Shown here in pieces: positions 31,280 to 41,555 of a stretch of 64,000 nucleotides of DNA (position 1 is its first letter; the number at the start of each line of letters is the position of its first letter). The stretch covers positions 62,001 to 126,000 of the forward strand of contig WHVA01000111.1 in assembly GCA_015179125.1 (NCBI GenBank), written 5' to 3'. The notes beneath the pieces were generated by a model. It was not told where the DNA came from and made no database searches. It saw nothing but the letters and a program-made list of their open reading frames with translations. Made by a program: the position numbers and the translations under genes. Source of the DNA: Gautieria morchelliformis (lineage: Eukaryota > Basidiomycota > Agaricomycetes > Gomphales > Gomphaceae).

Positions 31280-32387
31280 TCACGACTCCATTCGGTCCCG
31301 GACCAAATCATTCCGCCATCGGAACTCCCGGTTCACCTGTTCCAAGACCGTCGACATGACGGTCATCTGGTTTTGGAAAGACAGCACTTGATGTTGCTGA
31401 ATTTCTGCCATTTCCAGCAGAATATTCCAGATTCCGCGTTGCATTTTCCACATACCCCTCAGCGACCCGGCGATATCGAGTAAAGGAGAGGCCATGGTGA
31501 AGTGGTTTAGGACCGCTGCCTCTGAGTTTCCAGCCACCGGAAACCCTTCCGTGGACTTTCCTCCATGCGGTCCCGGTTTTGACTTAGGGGTTTCAGGCCC
31601 CTTGGTCTCGACCTTGCACCTTTTTCGCTCCACCCTCACGGCACACCCGTCCACGACGCAGCGCCTTTTCTTGTCCCAGCACCGGTTGCAGGCTGTTTCC
31701 TGCGGATTTTCGGACCACATGCAGTCCAAGCCTTTGACCTCGCATGTGTCGCATGGAGCCTTCTCCTCCTCGCCGTCCCTTGTTTTCCGTTTCCTCGTCG
31801 TGGGATTTTCCGGTCCCAATTCCCGTAACTCCTGCATCCGGGCCAGCTTGCCCTTCCTGGCCTGTTGAAATTCATCCGCCCTCCATTTTTGTTCCACAAC
31901 CACGTTGAGCACAGGGGCGACTTCCTTCTGTTTCCCCTTGCCCTCTGGAGACGGCGTGCTTTCCGCCGTGCTTTCCAATTCCAAGTCATCCTCGGACTCG
32001 ATGATCCTCTGGCAGGCTTTTCCGTGAACATCGGAAATTCTTCACATAATATCTCCAACTCACCCGTTGTTTCCCCACCCTTTCCGCCATGGCCTTGTCC
32101 TCCGCAGCTTTTTTGGCCACGTCCCGTTTCCGCTGTTCCTCGTGGAGACGCGACTCCTCCTCGTGGCATTTACGGCCTTTCTCCTCCTTCTCCTTCCACT
32201 CCTGGTCCCGACGCTCCTGTTCTTTGCGTTCCTTCTCCCTGCACTCCTCCTCCAGTCGTTCTTTTTCCTTCCGCGCGGCTTCCTCAGCCTCATGTTTTTC
32301 CGTCAATTCCTTTTGCACGAGGATGTCAGCAAAATGCTGTTTCATCTCGGCACTGGTCATTTTGGAGAAATCGACTTGAGAGCTCAT
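31280..32387 (-). CDS. Antisense accessory gene of element B: coiled coil plus Zn(II)2Cys6 cluster, one intron
   Basis: Exon 1 (32387-32064) starts MSSQVDFSKMTSAEMKQ and encodes a long Glu/Lys/Arg coiled coil. A 55-nt intron (32063-32009) has GTGAGT and CAG borders. Exon 2 (32008-31280) continues in frame (RIIESEDDLELES...) and holds the canonical cluster C-x2-C-x6-C-x10-C-x2-C-x6-C at residues ~194-226, a basic patch (RVERKRCK) and a C-terminal heptad-like helix (LLEMAEIQQHQVLSFQNQM). The ~350-residue protein is complete with no stop. It lies antisense between the chromodomain end and the 3' LTR, starting about 122 bp from that LTR. The LTR edge may thus serve as its promoter. A DNA-binding regulator is inferred from the zinc cluster; no function is demonstrated. 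Confidence 0.8.
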
Positions 32388-32490
32388 GTTGGATTAGGAC
32401 AAAGATGTGTTTTGCTTCCCACCTATCTTTCGAACTCCGACGCATTTGGTCACAGGTCACGTGATCCGACTTGTGGTCTCGCGGGGCTCG

Positions 32491-33161
32491 ACCTTAGAAG
32501 GGAGATACTGTTACAACCGTACATTTCCGACTTCTGACCCTCAGTTCCGCAACACTTTCCACCCCTCCGATATTTCCGACATCCCGCCCCTTGTTCTACT
32601 CCCTTGTTCTTTCAACTCTATTACTCGGACCCACCGGACCCGCTTCATTGTTCATCAAGATCACATATCCGACCCTCCTTGTGTTTCGTTGTCAGATATG
32701 TTTTCCCGACCCCTTGTTCTTTGCCATTGTTCTACCTTACCCTGAACCCCCCTTGTAGTCCCATTGTTCCCAATAGTTAGTTCCCATGCATTGTTTACTC
32801 GACTTCCGCTTCCCCCGGAATTTTGCTTAGTACCATCTCATTACATGTTGTCTCAGCTCTTTGTATAAAAGCCTCCCATGTATGTATGTTATTCTGCAAT
32901 CAGATAATCGCCTTCGATACTTGATTTCCTTCGCTCCATCTCCTGTTCTTAGCACAGCGAGTCTAGCAAGATCTCCACCTTCCGCCTTCCGCCTCCCGCC
33001 TCAGTTCCGACTCAAGTTCCAACCAACCTTTAGTTCAGTACTTTCCGACTTCCGACTCATTTCCAAAATACTTAGGACGATAGTTCATTGGGGGCACAAC
33101 CTACAAGTTGAAGCCGCTGTCCTTTCCAGTTCCGACTTAGCGGAAATCTCGATACGTAACA
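32491..33161 (+). repeat. 3' LTR of element B with polypurine tract
   Basis: The LTR is 32509-33161. The tract TTAGAAGGGAGATAC directly precedes it and parallels the tract of element A (both end in TAC before the LTR TG). Compared with the 5' LTR, four of five differences in the first ~120 bp are CG against TG or CA. Confidence 0.93.
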
Positions 33162-33595
33162 AATGGGCAGTGGAGACTGCGGTCGTTTCATCGGGACGAC
33201 ACGCTCACTGATGGGCCGCACACCTCCATTGGCCAATTGGGGGCGTGGCCACAAGTCCTCTGAGGAATACTGCCATTCCTGCCTCGGGGGCGGCAGACCA
33301 GAGCTAGAGTAATCACCGTACTGGTGAGGAGATACATAGGGTGGATTGAAATTGGATAAAGGCAGGAAACTGGTGTGTTGCAAAGGCGGCAGCATGATAC
33401 CAGATCCCTACATTACTGGTGTGAGTGGGGTCCATAGCGAATGGTTCTAAGACTTACGATCTGTGTCGCGCAACGGTTGCCATTCAGAGGGTCACGAAGA
33501 TATAGGGTCCCAGTTTGCGGGTCCTGGACCTGCCGCACCTCGGGGTCTGAAGGAAGGTTGGCAGCAGTAGCCTCAGAGACAGTGATGTAAGGCAT
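33162..33595 (-). pseudogene. PIF2 Myb/SANT-like accessory protein, N-terminal part
   Basis: The minus-strand start MPYITVSEATAANLPSDPEVRQVQD parallels MSYHPISDATQAALPSDPDVREVYD of PIF1, followed by a second exon from about 33400 (LPLSNFNPPYVSPHQYG). It is severed at 33162 by element B and resumes at 24517. The segment 33600-34089 beyond it is PIF2 subterminal sequence with no gene. Confidence 0.72.
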
Positions 33596-34092
33596 AGTAG
33601 TTAAAAGAAAATGGTAGTGAAACGTACTATGCGTTGAGATCCTTTATACCCCTTCGCTTTGCGCATGTGTAGAACCTGTGTGCCGCCGTTTGGCCAGTAA
33701 TTAGCGGATCTAACAAGGAGGCTTAGTTTAATGCTAATAATGTCATGTAGAGATTGGCATAACTTACGTCTGGTAGAGCTGCATTATGAGCATGCTCATC
33801 GGCAGGTGAGACCAGGCTGAGTCGCAAGAGGGGGTTGGAGGAAGAGAGCTTGCTGCTTTGGGATGAGCTGTCAAATAACTGTCAGAGCTAAATGAAATTA
33901 AGTGTTAAGGACTGCAAAAAATGTTTAGGATGGGGGGGTTGTAGCCATCCTAAACAAAGGATTTAGGACGGCGTTGCATCGTTCAGCGGAGTTTCAAATG
34001 GCTTCCCTGTCATCGGCTAATTGCCGGCATGATGTTCCGGAAGATTTAGGACACTTTATTTAGGATTTTAGGTCTACGGATAGGCATCCAGT

Positions 34093-34576
34093 AGTGGGGA
34101 AAAGAACATGGGCCAGAAGGATGAAGAGGGAACCACAGCGGTGCCTTAAATGCCAGAGATATAACACGCGGCACATCGCAGCTGAATGCAATGGCCGAGA
34201 CATGTGCGGGACACGTGGCGGGGAGCACAGGACAGCCAAGTGCGAGGAAAGTGACCCAAGCCAATTCAAATGCGTGAACTGTGACACAAACGGTCATGCA
34301 TCATGGGATAGAACATGCACGGTCTTCAAAGCAGCATGCACAGCGGCGGAGAAGAGCGATCCGGAACATACATATAGATTCTTCCCCAACGATAACCCCT
34401 GGACATGGGAGCAGCAAGGGGAGGCAGAGGACGATATAGATGCGGGGCAGCTGATAAAAAAAGTCAGGGAACAAGAAGACAGGAGATGGAGAGTGACAGA
34501 AATAGAGGCCCGCCTGGGAAGACAGACAGGCAATCGCAGCAGCAAGAGACGGCAGATAGAACAGGATAACCCGTGA
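34093..34576 (+). pseudogene. LINE ORF1, C-terminal piece with three CCHC knuckles
   Basis: The frame continues from 20453 and encodes RCLKCQRYNTRHIAAEC, MCGTRGGEHRTAKC and KCVNCDTNGHASWDRTC, the tandem zinc knuckles typical of I/Tad/Jockey-group ORF1 proteins. It ends in a charged tail and a TGA at 34574. Additional ORF1-like residues may follow in another frame before ORF2. Confidence 0.8.
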
Positions 34577-34781
34577 AATGGAGGAAGAATGGAAAGCAGA
34601 GGAAGTGCACAGGGAAGAAGACGAGGGGTGAACCCGCGAGTCAGACATATGGATCAAGGGTGGCAGGAAAGACATCAGGGCGAAGTCAACAAAGCCGGCT
34701 GAATGATTATGGAATCGGAACCAGCCGCAAGCAGACGCAAACAGTGCAGCAGGATGGCAACAACAACAATCTGCGTCAGGA

Positions 34782-37700
34782 ATGAACATGGAAAATCAAC
34801 AGATACAAGAGTTGAGAATCAGACAACAAAATGTTAACAAGTCGCTGACAGCGACGGTGGAAATGCTAGCTAAGTGCTCACCTGATCGATATGATGTACT
34901 CGCAATTCAGGAACCATACATTGACTTTCTGGGAAATGCTAGGGCCATGCTCAGCTGGTACTCGGTGTACCCGAAAACCCACTTTCAAGATAGAGGGCCG
35001 TGGACGAGGCCAATGATACTGGTAAATAAAAAGATAGCCACAAGCACTTGGGAAGTGGTGGAAGTAGGCTCACTGGATGTCACGGCAGTGAAAATCAAGA
35101 CAAACATGGGTGACATTCTAATAGCCAATATATACGCTGACTGCACTCGATCTGACAGCATAACAGCCATACGGAGACATGTACAGCAGCGAGCAGCAGA
35201 AGAGAACGCACACGAACGGGAGATAGAAGGGATGGTATGGCTGGGGGATTTCAACAGACACCACCCCATGTGGGACGAGCTGCGCAACTCCCACCTCTTC
35301 TCCAGAGCAAATCTGGACGAGGTGCAAGTACTACTGGACACCATAGCTGAGCATGGGCTACAGATGGCACTACCCAAGGATGTACCCACGCTCAAGGTGA
35401 TGGCCACAGGAAACTACACTTGAACAGATAACGTGTTTGCTTCATCCCTGCCCATAGAAAATATAATCAGTTGCATTACAGTGCCGGAGGAAAGACCACC
35501 GAAGACGGACCATCTCCCAGTGGATACTACGTTTGATGTTGCCATCAAAGCTAGCGCGCAGATCCCAAAACCAAATTATAGACAAGTGGACTGGAAGGAA
35601 TACAACAAAATGCTCGAAGCTAAGTTGGCAGAAAGGATCAACGAGCCTACACCGCTCACCCCCCAACAATTCCACCATCACCTGCAGGAGCTAGTCACAG
35701 CTATCTTAGAAACTACGGAAGAGATAGTGCCAAGGAGCAAACCGTCCACGTATGTGAAATGCTGGTTGTCCCTGCAACTGACACAAGTCAGGACGGAAAC
35801 GAGACGGCTTGGAAGGAGATCGTACGCGAAGAGGGGAGATCCAACACACACAGCACATGAGGAGTACAGGGCAGCCAGAAACCGCTACGCAGAAGCCATA
35901 GAGAAGTCGAAAAAGGAGCACTGGAGGGATTTCCTCAAGGGTATAAACCAAAAGAAATATAGACTGCACACAGGTATGCCTCAGCAGACGCGAGTGACGG
36001 GGGGCAGACACGCATCCTGACACTAATGACGGAGAAAGCAAATGGTGCGAAGATGATAGCAGAAACAAACGAACAGAAGGCAGAAATGCTTTTCACCACC
36101 TTCTTCCCCAAGCCAGGGAATGTGGCAGAGTAAATACCGACGCAATACGAGTACCCTCCGCCAGCGTTTGAATACCAACCAATCTCAGACGAACAGATCC
36201 GGAGAGCCGTAGACAACCTCAACCAATTTAAAGCGCTGGGAGAGAACGGTATCCTGAACGAACTCATAAAACAATGCATTGACGTCCTTCTACCATACAT
36301 AGGTCCTCTGTTCCACGCAACGTTCGACCTCAGGGTGTACCCAGCAGAGTGGAGGAACTCCATCACGAAAGTCCTTTGAAATCCAGGCAAAGCCGACTAC
36401 ATGGTTCCTGGAGCATATCGGCCGATCACCCTGCTGGACACTATAGGCAAGGTGTTGTCAGTGTGTGTGACAGAGGACCTGGTGAAAATGATGGAAAAGC
36501 ACCGACTTCTCCCAGATAACCATTTTGTATGCAGGCCGGGAAGGACGACAACCGACGCCATACACTACATGGTAGCAGAGGCGAAGGATGCATGGAGAAG
36601 GGGAAGGTACTGGGGGTGCTATACCTGGACATCAAGGGAGCATACCCAAGTATCATCCTGGATAGACTGACTCACAATATGCGCAAAAGGGGAATACCGA
36701 GGGAATACACAGACTGGATACGAAGAAAGGTCCAAAACAGACTCACCACCATCAACTTCGAGGACTACATGTCTGCAACCAGGCCCATAGAGTGGGGCAT
36801 GGACCAAGGGTGCCCCCTGTCCGCAATTGCATACCAGTTCTACAACAGCGATCTGATAGACATAACACAGGGCAAGAAGGGAGAGGGATGCGTAGGCTTC
36901 GTAGACGACACCACCATATTCGCCAAAGGTTCAGACCTCAAAGAGGCATTCGAAAGACTGACAGACATAATGATCAGACCGGGTGGAGCATATAGCTGGG
37001 TGGAGAACCACCACTGCCTGTTTGCAATGGAAAAATTAGGCTTAATGGGGCTCACCAGACGCAGAGAGAAAGACCCATCTAAGCCAAATAGAACCAGGCC
37101 GACAGCAAGGCCATCGATAAAGCTAGGGCAACACGTCGTAAGGCCCACGGCGACACACAAATTCCTGGGGGTAATAGTGGACCAGGAGCTGAGGTTCAGA
37201 GACCATATCAACTATGCATTGAAAAAGGGAGAAGCATACACATAGGCCAATACAGAAGGATAGCAAAGCCATCGAAGGGCATAACAGCTAAGCATATGAG
37301 AACCTTCTACTTAACAGTAGCAGTCCCAAGGATATTATATGCAGCTGATGTATTTCTTGTACCAGCTACAGAAAGGAACAAAGGAACCAAAGGGTTCATG
37401 AACAAGCTAGCAAGAATACAACGGCAGGCAGCACTCGACATCACAGGAGCATTCAGAACTACAGCCAATGACATTTTGGACGCACATGCCAACCTCCTTC
37501 CGTTCCCTCTATTGGTGGCCAAAGTAGTACACAGAGCGGCGGTGCGACTCACATGTCTTCCCCAAAACCACCCGCTAGCAGAGAAGGTAAACAGGGCAGC
37601 AAAGAGATACGTGAAATGCCACCGATCGCCGCTACACAAGATAATGCATGCATTTAGTCTAGAGCCAAAAAAGATGGAGAAGATTCTAACCGTGGTGCAT

Positions 37701-38714
37701 GGGCCCAAGTGGGCTCCGGCCTTCAGCGTAAGAGTCCCACTGAACAAGGAAATGGTGAAAAACGAGCTAAGCACGGACAAGGCGGAGGTGGTGGTGTACA
37801 CCAACGGATCGAGCATAGAGGGCGCTGTAGGAGCAGCGGCCGTACTGTATAGGAATGGAAGAGAGCAGAGGTCAACGAGACTACACTTGGGCCCAGACAG
37901 TGAGCACACAGTATTCGAGGCTGAGCTGGCAGTGGCAGCCATGGGAGTGAAGATGCTGACATCAGAGAGGGGAGGGAGATACACGATAGCACTGGACAGT
38001 CAAGCAGCGATCCAAACGACCCGCAAGGAGCAAGCCATCCCTGGGCAATACCTTGTCAACACGCTACACAGACAAGTACAGAGCATCGTCGAGCGGCAAA
38101 CAGGAGCCAAGGTGGTTATGAGGTGGGTACCAGGGCATGAAGGAGTGAGAGGGAACGAGAGGGCGGATGTAGAGGCAAAAAAGGCGGCCGGGGGACAGAC
38201 CAGCAAAGAGCAGCACATACAAATCGAATGCAGGGGGACACTGCCGATAAGCAGAGCAGCGGAGACTCAGCGACATAACACGAAACTAAAGCAGGCAGCA
38301 CGAACACAATTCGCTAAATCCCCTAGAGCTATGTTCGCACTAGAGATTGATCCAACGATGCCATCGGCAGCTTTCTCAAAAATCACAAAAGGAATGCCAC
38401 ACAGGCAGGCGAGCCTACTCATACAATTGAGAATGGGACATATACCGCTGAACGGCCATCTGTACAAGATAGGAAAAGTGCAGTCGCCCCTTTGCCCAGC
38501 GTGCAGGAACGTGCAGGAGACGGTTCACCACTTCCTGTTCCGCTGCCTGGCCTACAGAGAGCAGAGAAAGAGACTGGAGAGGAAGTTGAAGAGAGGGGCC
38601 AGCTCAGTCAAAATGTTATTGGGAGGGCACAAGGTGATGGAGTATCTATTCAGATACATATACGACATGAAAAGATTCGAAGAGCAGTATGGGGATGTAC
38701 AACGCCACCAATAA
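34782..38714 (+). pseudogene. LINE ORF2: endonuclease, reverse transcriptase, RNase H
   Basis: An APE-type endonuclease (IRQQNVNKS, IQEPYIDF, WLGDFNRHHPMWD) comes first. The reverse transcriptase follows (PGAYRPITLLDTIGKV, GMDQGCPLSAI, active site GFVDDTTIF), then an RNase H (VVYTNGSSIEGAVGAAAVL, FEAELAVAAMG, IALDSQAAI, VPGHEGVRGNERADVEAK). A terminal zinc motif (CPACRNVQETVHHFLFRC) closes the protein. TGA codons at 35421 and 36377 fall where Arg is expected. A TAA near 36132, another stop near 37243 and frame changes near 35960 and 36600 add to the decay. The first RNase H Asp is Asn (YTNGS in place of YTDGS). Confidence 0.88.
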
Positions 38715-38931
38715 AGGATAACATGGGTAGGAGATAAGCCAAGAAGGACCGGGAAACACACAACGAATGACACGAATACACACCTCGCCTACATAGGCAC
38801 GGACAAGCTCAGGGCCTCACCCATAGAGTACAAGCAGCAATAGAGGTCGAAAAGAGAGGAGGAGCGAGGAAAAGACAGAAAATGTACACATCGTCTTACA
38901 TAGGGCCCCGCCCCAAAAGATGTTAAATTGG

Positions 38932-38967
38932 AAAAAAAAATAAAAATAAAAAATAAAAAATAAAAAA
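38932..38967 (+). repeat. A-rich LINE 3' tail
   Basis: About 36 nt of A interrupted by single T (TAAAAATAAAAAATAAAAAA pattern) follow the ORF2 stop by ~220 nt. This fits the simple-repeat tail of a target-primed LINE insertion and sets its 3' end. Confidence 0.75.
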
Positions 38968-40576
38968 GGTACAAGGACATTGTGCCCTGTAAGATGCTGA
39001 AAAGTAGGTAAAGATACATAGCTCAATGTTGGGAGCCTGCCCCAGCTAAATGTTGAGTTTATATGCTATTCCCAGTGTCAGCTTTGCATACAAGACTGAG
39101 ACAGTTGCCCAGTGGCTGGCTGGGATCCCACATGCAGATGCAGCGCAGTGAATGGGTGCAGTGCAGTGAACAGGTGCAACGTGGATCGGAGTGCAAAACA
39201 CGTGTACAGCAAAGGACTGTAAATGGATGCACCAACATTACAGATCCCAGTCTACTACAAATATTCAAGATACCATCTACGTCCCAAAAGAGACTGGCCT
39301 TACTTATGCATAGTAAATAGTATGGAGAGAACAATGTATCATTTGGAGATTCATACTACAAATTACAAGATAGGTCAACTATTGTAGGCTGCGCAGGCTA
39401 TTCACACCTCTTGGATGGCGTGCTCCAGGTGCTCCTCCGGCTGTTGGGCCACGGCGTCCTTGGCATTCATTACGAGTAGTTGGAGGGCTTGTGTGTGGCA
39501 CCATCAACGGCGGCGTCTTTCCACTGCCAGTGCGTGGCCTTGAGCTCTAGGCTCTCAGCCATGGTCTCAGAGTCCACGTCTGAGACAACCTGCTCTCTGA
39601 TGATCTGTTGGGTCATCTTGTGGCCTCCCGAGGGGGCCACTGGCCCCATGTGCGGTTCATTTGTGAACCATACATCTTGTGCCTCAGGAGTGGGCAGCAG
39701 CGGCATGTGCCATCGGTCCTGCTCTTTATCTCAGGGTCTTCTGTGCTGGCACCTCTTGTTGCATAGTTCGATTTCTCAAACTTCAGCTCTGACACTTTCA
39801 AGCACTGCCATACCACGTTTGTCCGCCGTCTCGGCCTTTTCCACGATGTGGTCGAGGCCTTCGATGTCCTATGTGAGGCCATGCAAGGTTGCCGTGATGC
39901 ATCCTATCCTAGACAATTGAAGATTGTCCAGGGTCTATGAAGCAACACAATGTGATCCACAAGCATCTATACTGCCATTGTCTTTCCTTCTGACCGCCAC
40001 AGTCCAACACAGACTAGTTGGAGTGGCCCTCTCTCATCCTTCAAGCTTCAGCGACAGTAGTCGCAGTCTTTTCTTTCTTACACACCCACTATATACTTCC
40101 CTATTTTGTTGTTAGTTAATCCTATTGTGTTGTTAGTTAGTTTGTCTCATTACTGCCGGCTCGAGCCCATCCCCAAAGGCGTGCAAGAGAGCAGCTTCGA
40201 CATGCAAGTGCCTGCAATCTAAGCCTCCATTGCGGCTTCTAGCCTGCTGGCTCAACCACTTTGCTCAAATTATTAGCTGTATTGACTACTAACTCTTCAT
40301 TGATAGCCCTTCTGGCGGATAATATTCACAGAAGCGGCAGCAAAGTCCAGTATCGAGGTTTTATTTACTTTGGTCCATATCTTGCTGGGGCATAGTACTA
40401 CTGTAGCTCAAAGTCATGGTATCCATCTAAATGGGGCATAGGTATATACTCACCCCGCCAGTATTATTTAGCAAGCCCCAGGTACTACGTCTACTAGTAC
40501 TGTTCACAAAGGAATGCCATGGTTTATATTCAAGGTACGGGCTTTCATAGTACCATCCTTGCAGTGGTATTCATAA
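38968..40576. other. Gene-free stretch
   Basis: Overlapping open frames at 39470-39920 on both strands show no recognisable domain and no convincing splice structure. The remainder is AT-rich intergenic or old repeat sequence. Confidence 0.45.
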
Positions 40577-41459
40577 GTAGTCCCATAGTAATATTGGCTG
40601 GGTACAGTGCCAGACGCTCAAAACCGACCACTCGGTCATAGGCGCGACGCGGATTGTATCTCGACCTTGGATATTTAACTTAGTCACTCCAAAAGTGGTG
40701 GAATCGAGTGTGATTGAGCTTAGCTAGAAGTGTATCTCGTTACTTTTTCAAAATTCCAACGTTTACCCAGGGAACCCCCCTCAAAATTTGGACTTTGAGC
40801 GGAGATGTCGGAGTTTGGTATTAGCCGAGTTAGCCGAGCTTGCCGGTCGCCGGCAGTCGTGGAGTGACACCATCGTGTTGCTCCTGCAGCACATAATAAT
40901 AGTGTAAAATATATACAAATTGTTTGTTTAGACAGAATTGTCTAATATTGTGAGGCTCATCATGAAACTGGGCCCACATTGGCAGTGGGATCTGATTTTT
41001 TTCACCACAAACTGCAGCTTGCTTTGCATTTAAGCCATGTCTGATTACCAATTAATAGAGTAAAAAGCTTTAGTGTGACAAAGGCTAAACGACTGTGCCG
41101 TCTTCGTTACATAATATCGTCTGCATCACTGACTTCCAGAATGAAATCCGGGTCAGCTAAGCTCTCTAAAGGGTCTTCAATCAGTCTGGAGTCAAAGTAT
41201 TTAGAGCCTGAAGCTTGCTGAAGCTTTGCCTGCCTGGCTCTTTTGGTTGGGGGAGTCATGGCTGAGATGAAAATTTTCCAACAAGAATTTGGACTGGTCA
41301 CGTGACCGGCGAATTTTCGGTTTTTTGAAATTATGCTCATTTCAGTAAGTTTCCTTCTAAATTTTAAATTTGGGGACCTGCGGTGCAATTTAGCGCCGTC
41401 GGCAGACTTGCTGCCTTTTAGCGTAGTACACTGTAGTCCCATAGTAATATGGGCTGGGT
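40577..41459 (-). mobile_element. Possible hAT-like remnant between 27-bp direct repeats
   Basis: A 27-bp sequence (starting GTAGTCCCATAGTAATAT) occurs at 40577-40603 and again at 41433-41459 with one mismatch. The enclosed segment begins CAGTGCC, and its other end reads CAGTGTAC in reverse complement, with a further shared CGCT-AAAA. This resembles imperfect hAT-type terminal repeats. A minus-strand frame (MTPPTKRARQAKLQQAS, from ~41260 to 41107) looks like the charged N-terminus of a transposase. The direct repeats are too long for a normal 8-bp hAT duplication, so the class is unproven. Confidence 0.35.
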
Positions 41460-41555
41460 TTACATAATTGGACAGTGCGTGACTCTCACGCGAGGCGCCG
41501 CAGCGATACCGAGAGCTCGAAACCTGTCTCAGTCTTTCAGCTCAATGAGCGCGAG

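Larger units (their letters stand above)
24518..33161 (+). mobile_element. Element B: full-length Ty3/gypsy chromovirus, target duplication AATGG
   Basis: LTRs at 24518-25175 and 32509-33161 start TGTTACAACC and end GTAACA or ATAACA. AATGG lies outside both (24513-24517 and 33162-33166). The internal order is primer-binding site, gag, protease, reverse transcriptase/RNase H, integrase, chromodomain, an antisense Zn2Cys6 gene and a polypurine tract. A reverse solo LTR-B (28319-28993) splits the reverse transcriptase/RNase H region. Frameshifts near 25660 and 27740, plus two TGA codons, mark the copy as defective. The LTR pair differs mainly at CpG positions. Confidence 0.95.
20454..34089 (+). 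mobile_element. PIF2: second PIF/Harbinger element carrying nested LTR-C and element B; target duplication AGT
   Basis: Terminal inverted repeats begin GGATGCCTATCC(A/G)TAGACC, and AGT flanks both sides (20451-20453 and 34090-34092). Like PIF1 it holds a plus-strand transposase and a minus-strand Myb/SANT-like gene. Solo LTR-C (21747-22775) splits the transposase, and element B (24518-33161) splits the accessory gene. Without these insertions the element would be about 4 kb. Confidence 0.92.
14251..38967 (+). mobile_element. I/Tad-like LINE (non-LTR retrotransposon), split by two large insertions
   Basis: ORF1 pieces at 14547-14878, 19712-20450 and 34093-34576, and ORF2 at 34782-38714, belong to one element interrupted by solo LTR-B (14879-19706) and PIF2 (20454-34089). 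Across the PIF2 insertion, removing the element and one AGT duplication leaves the ORF1 frame continuous, which proves they are one unit. ORF2 carries endonuclease, reverse transcriptase, RNase H and a terminal CCHC motif. The 3' end is an A-rich tail of (TAAAAAA)-like units at 38932-38967. The left boundary is uncertain, and no target duplication was identified. Confidence 0.8.

Noticed and set aside
39470..39920. Overlapping open frames on both strands near 39.5-39.9 kb as a host gene
   Set aside because: No domain, no consistent splice sites and no codon pattern that favours one frame.
41475..41555. Upstream start of the TBC gene at 41475
   Set aside because: The codon is GTG, not ATG. 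The first in-frame ATG is 41556.
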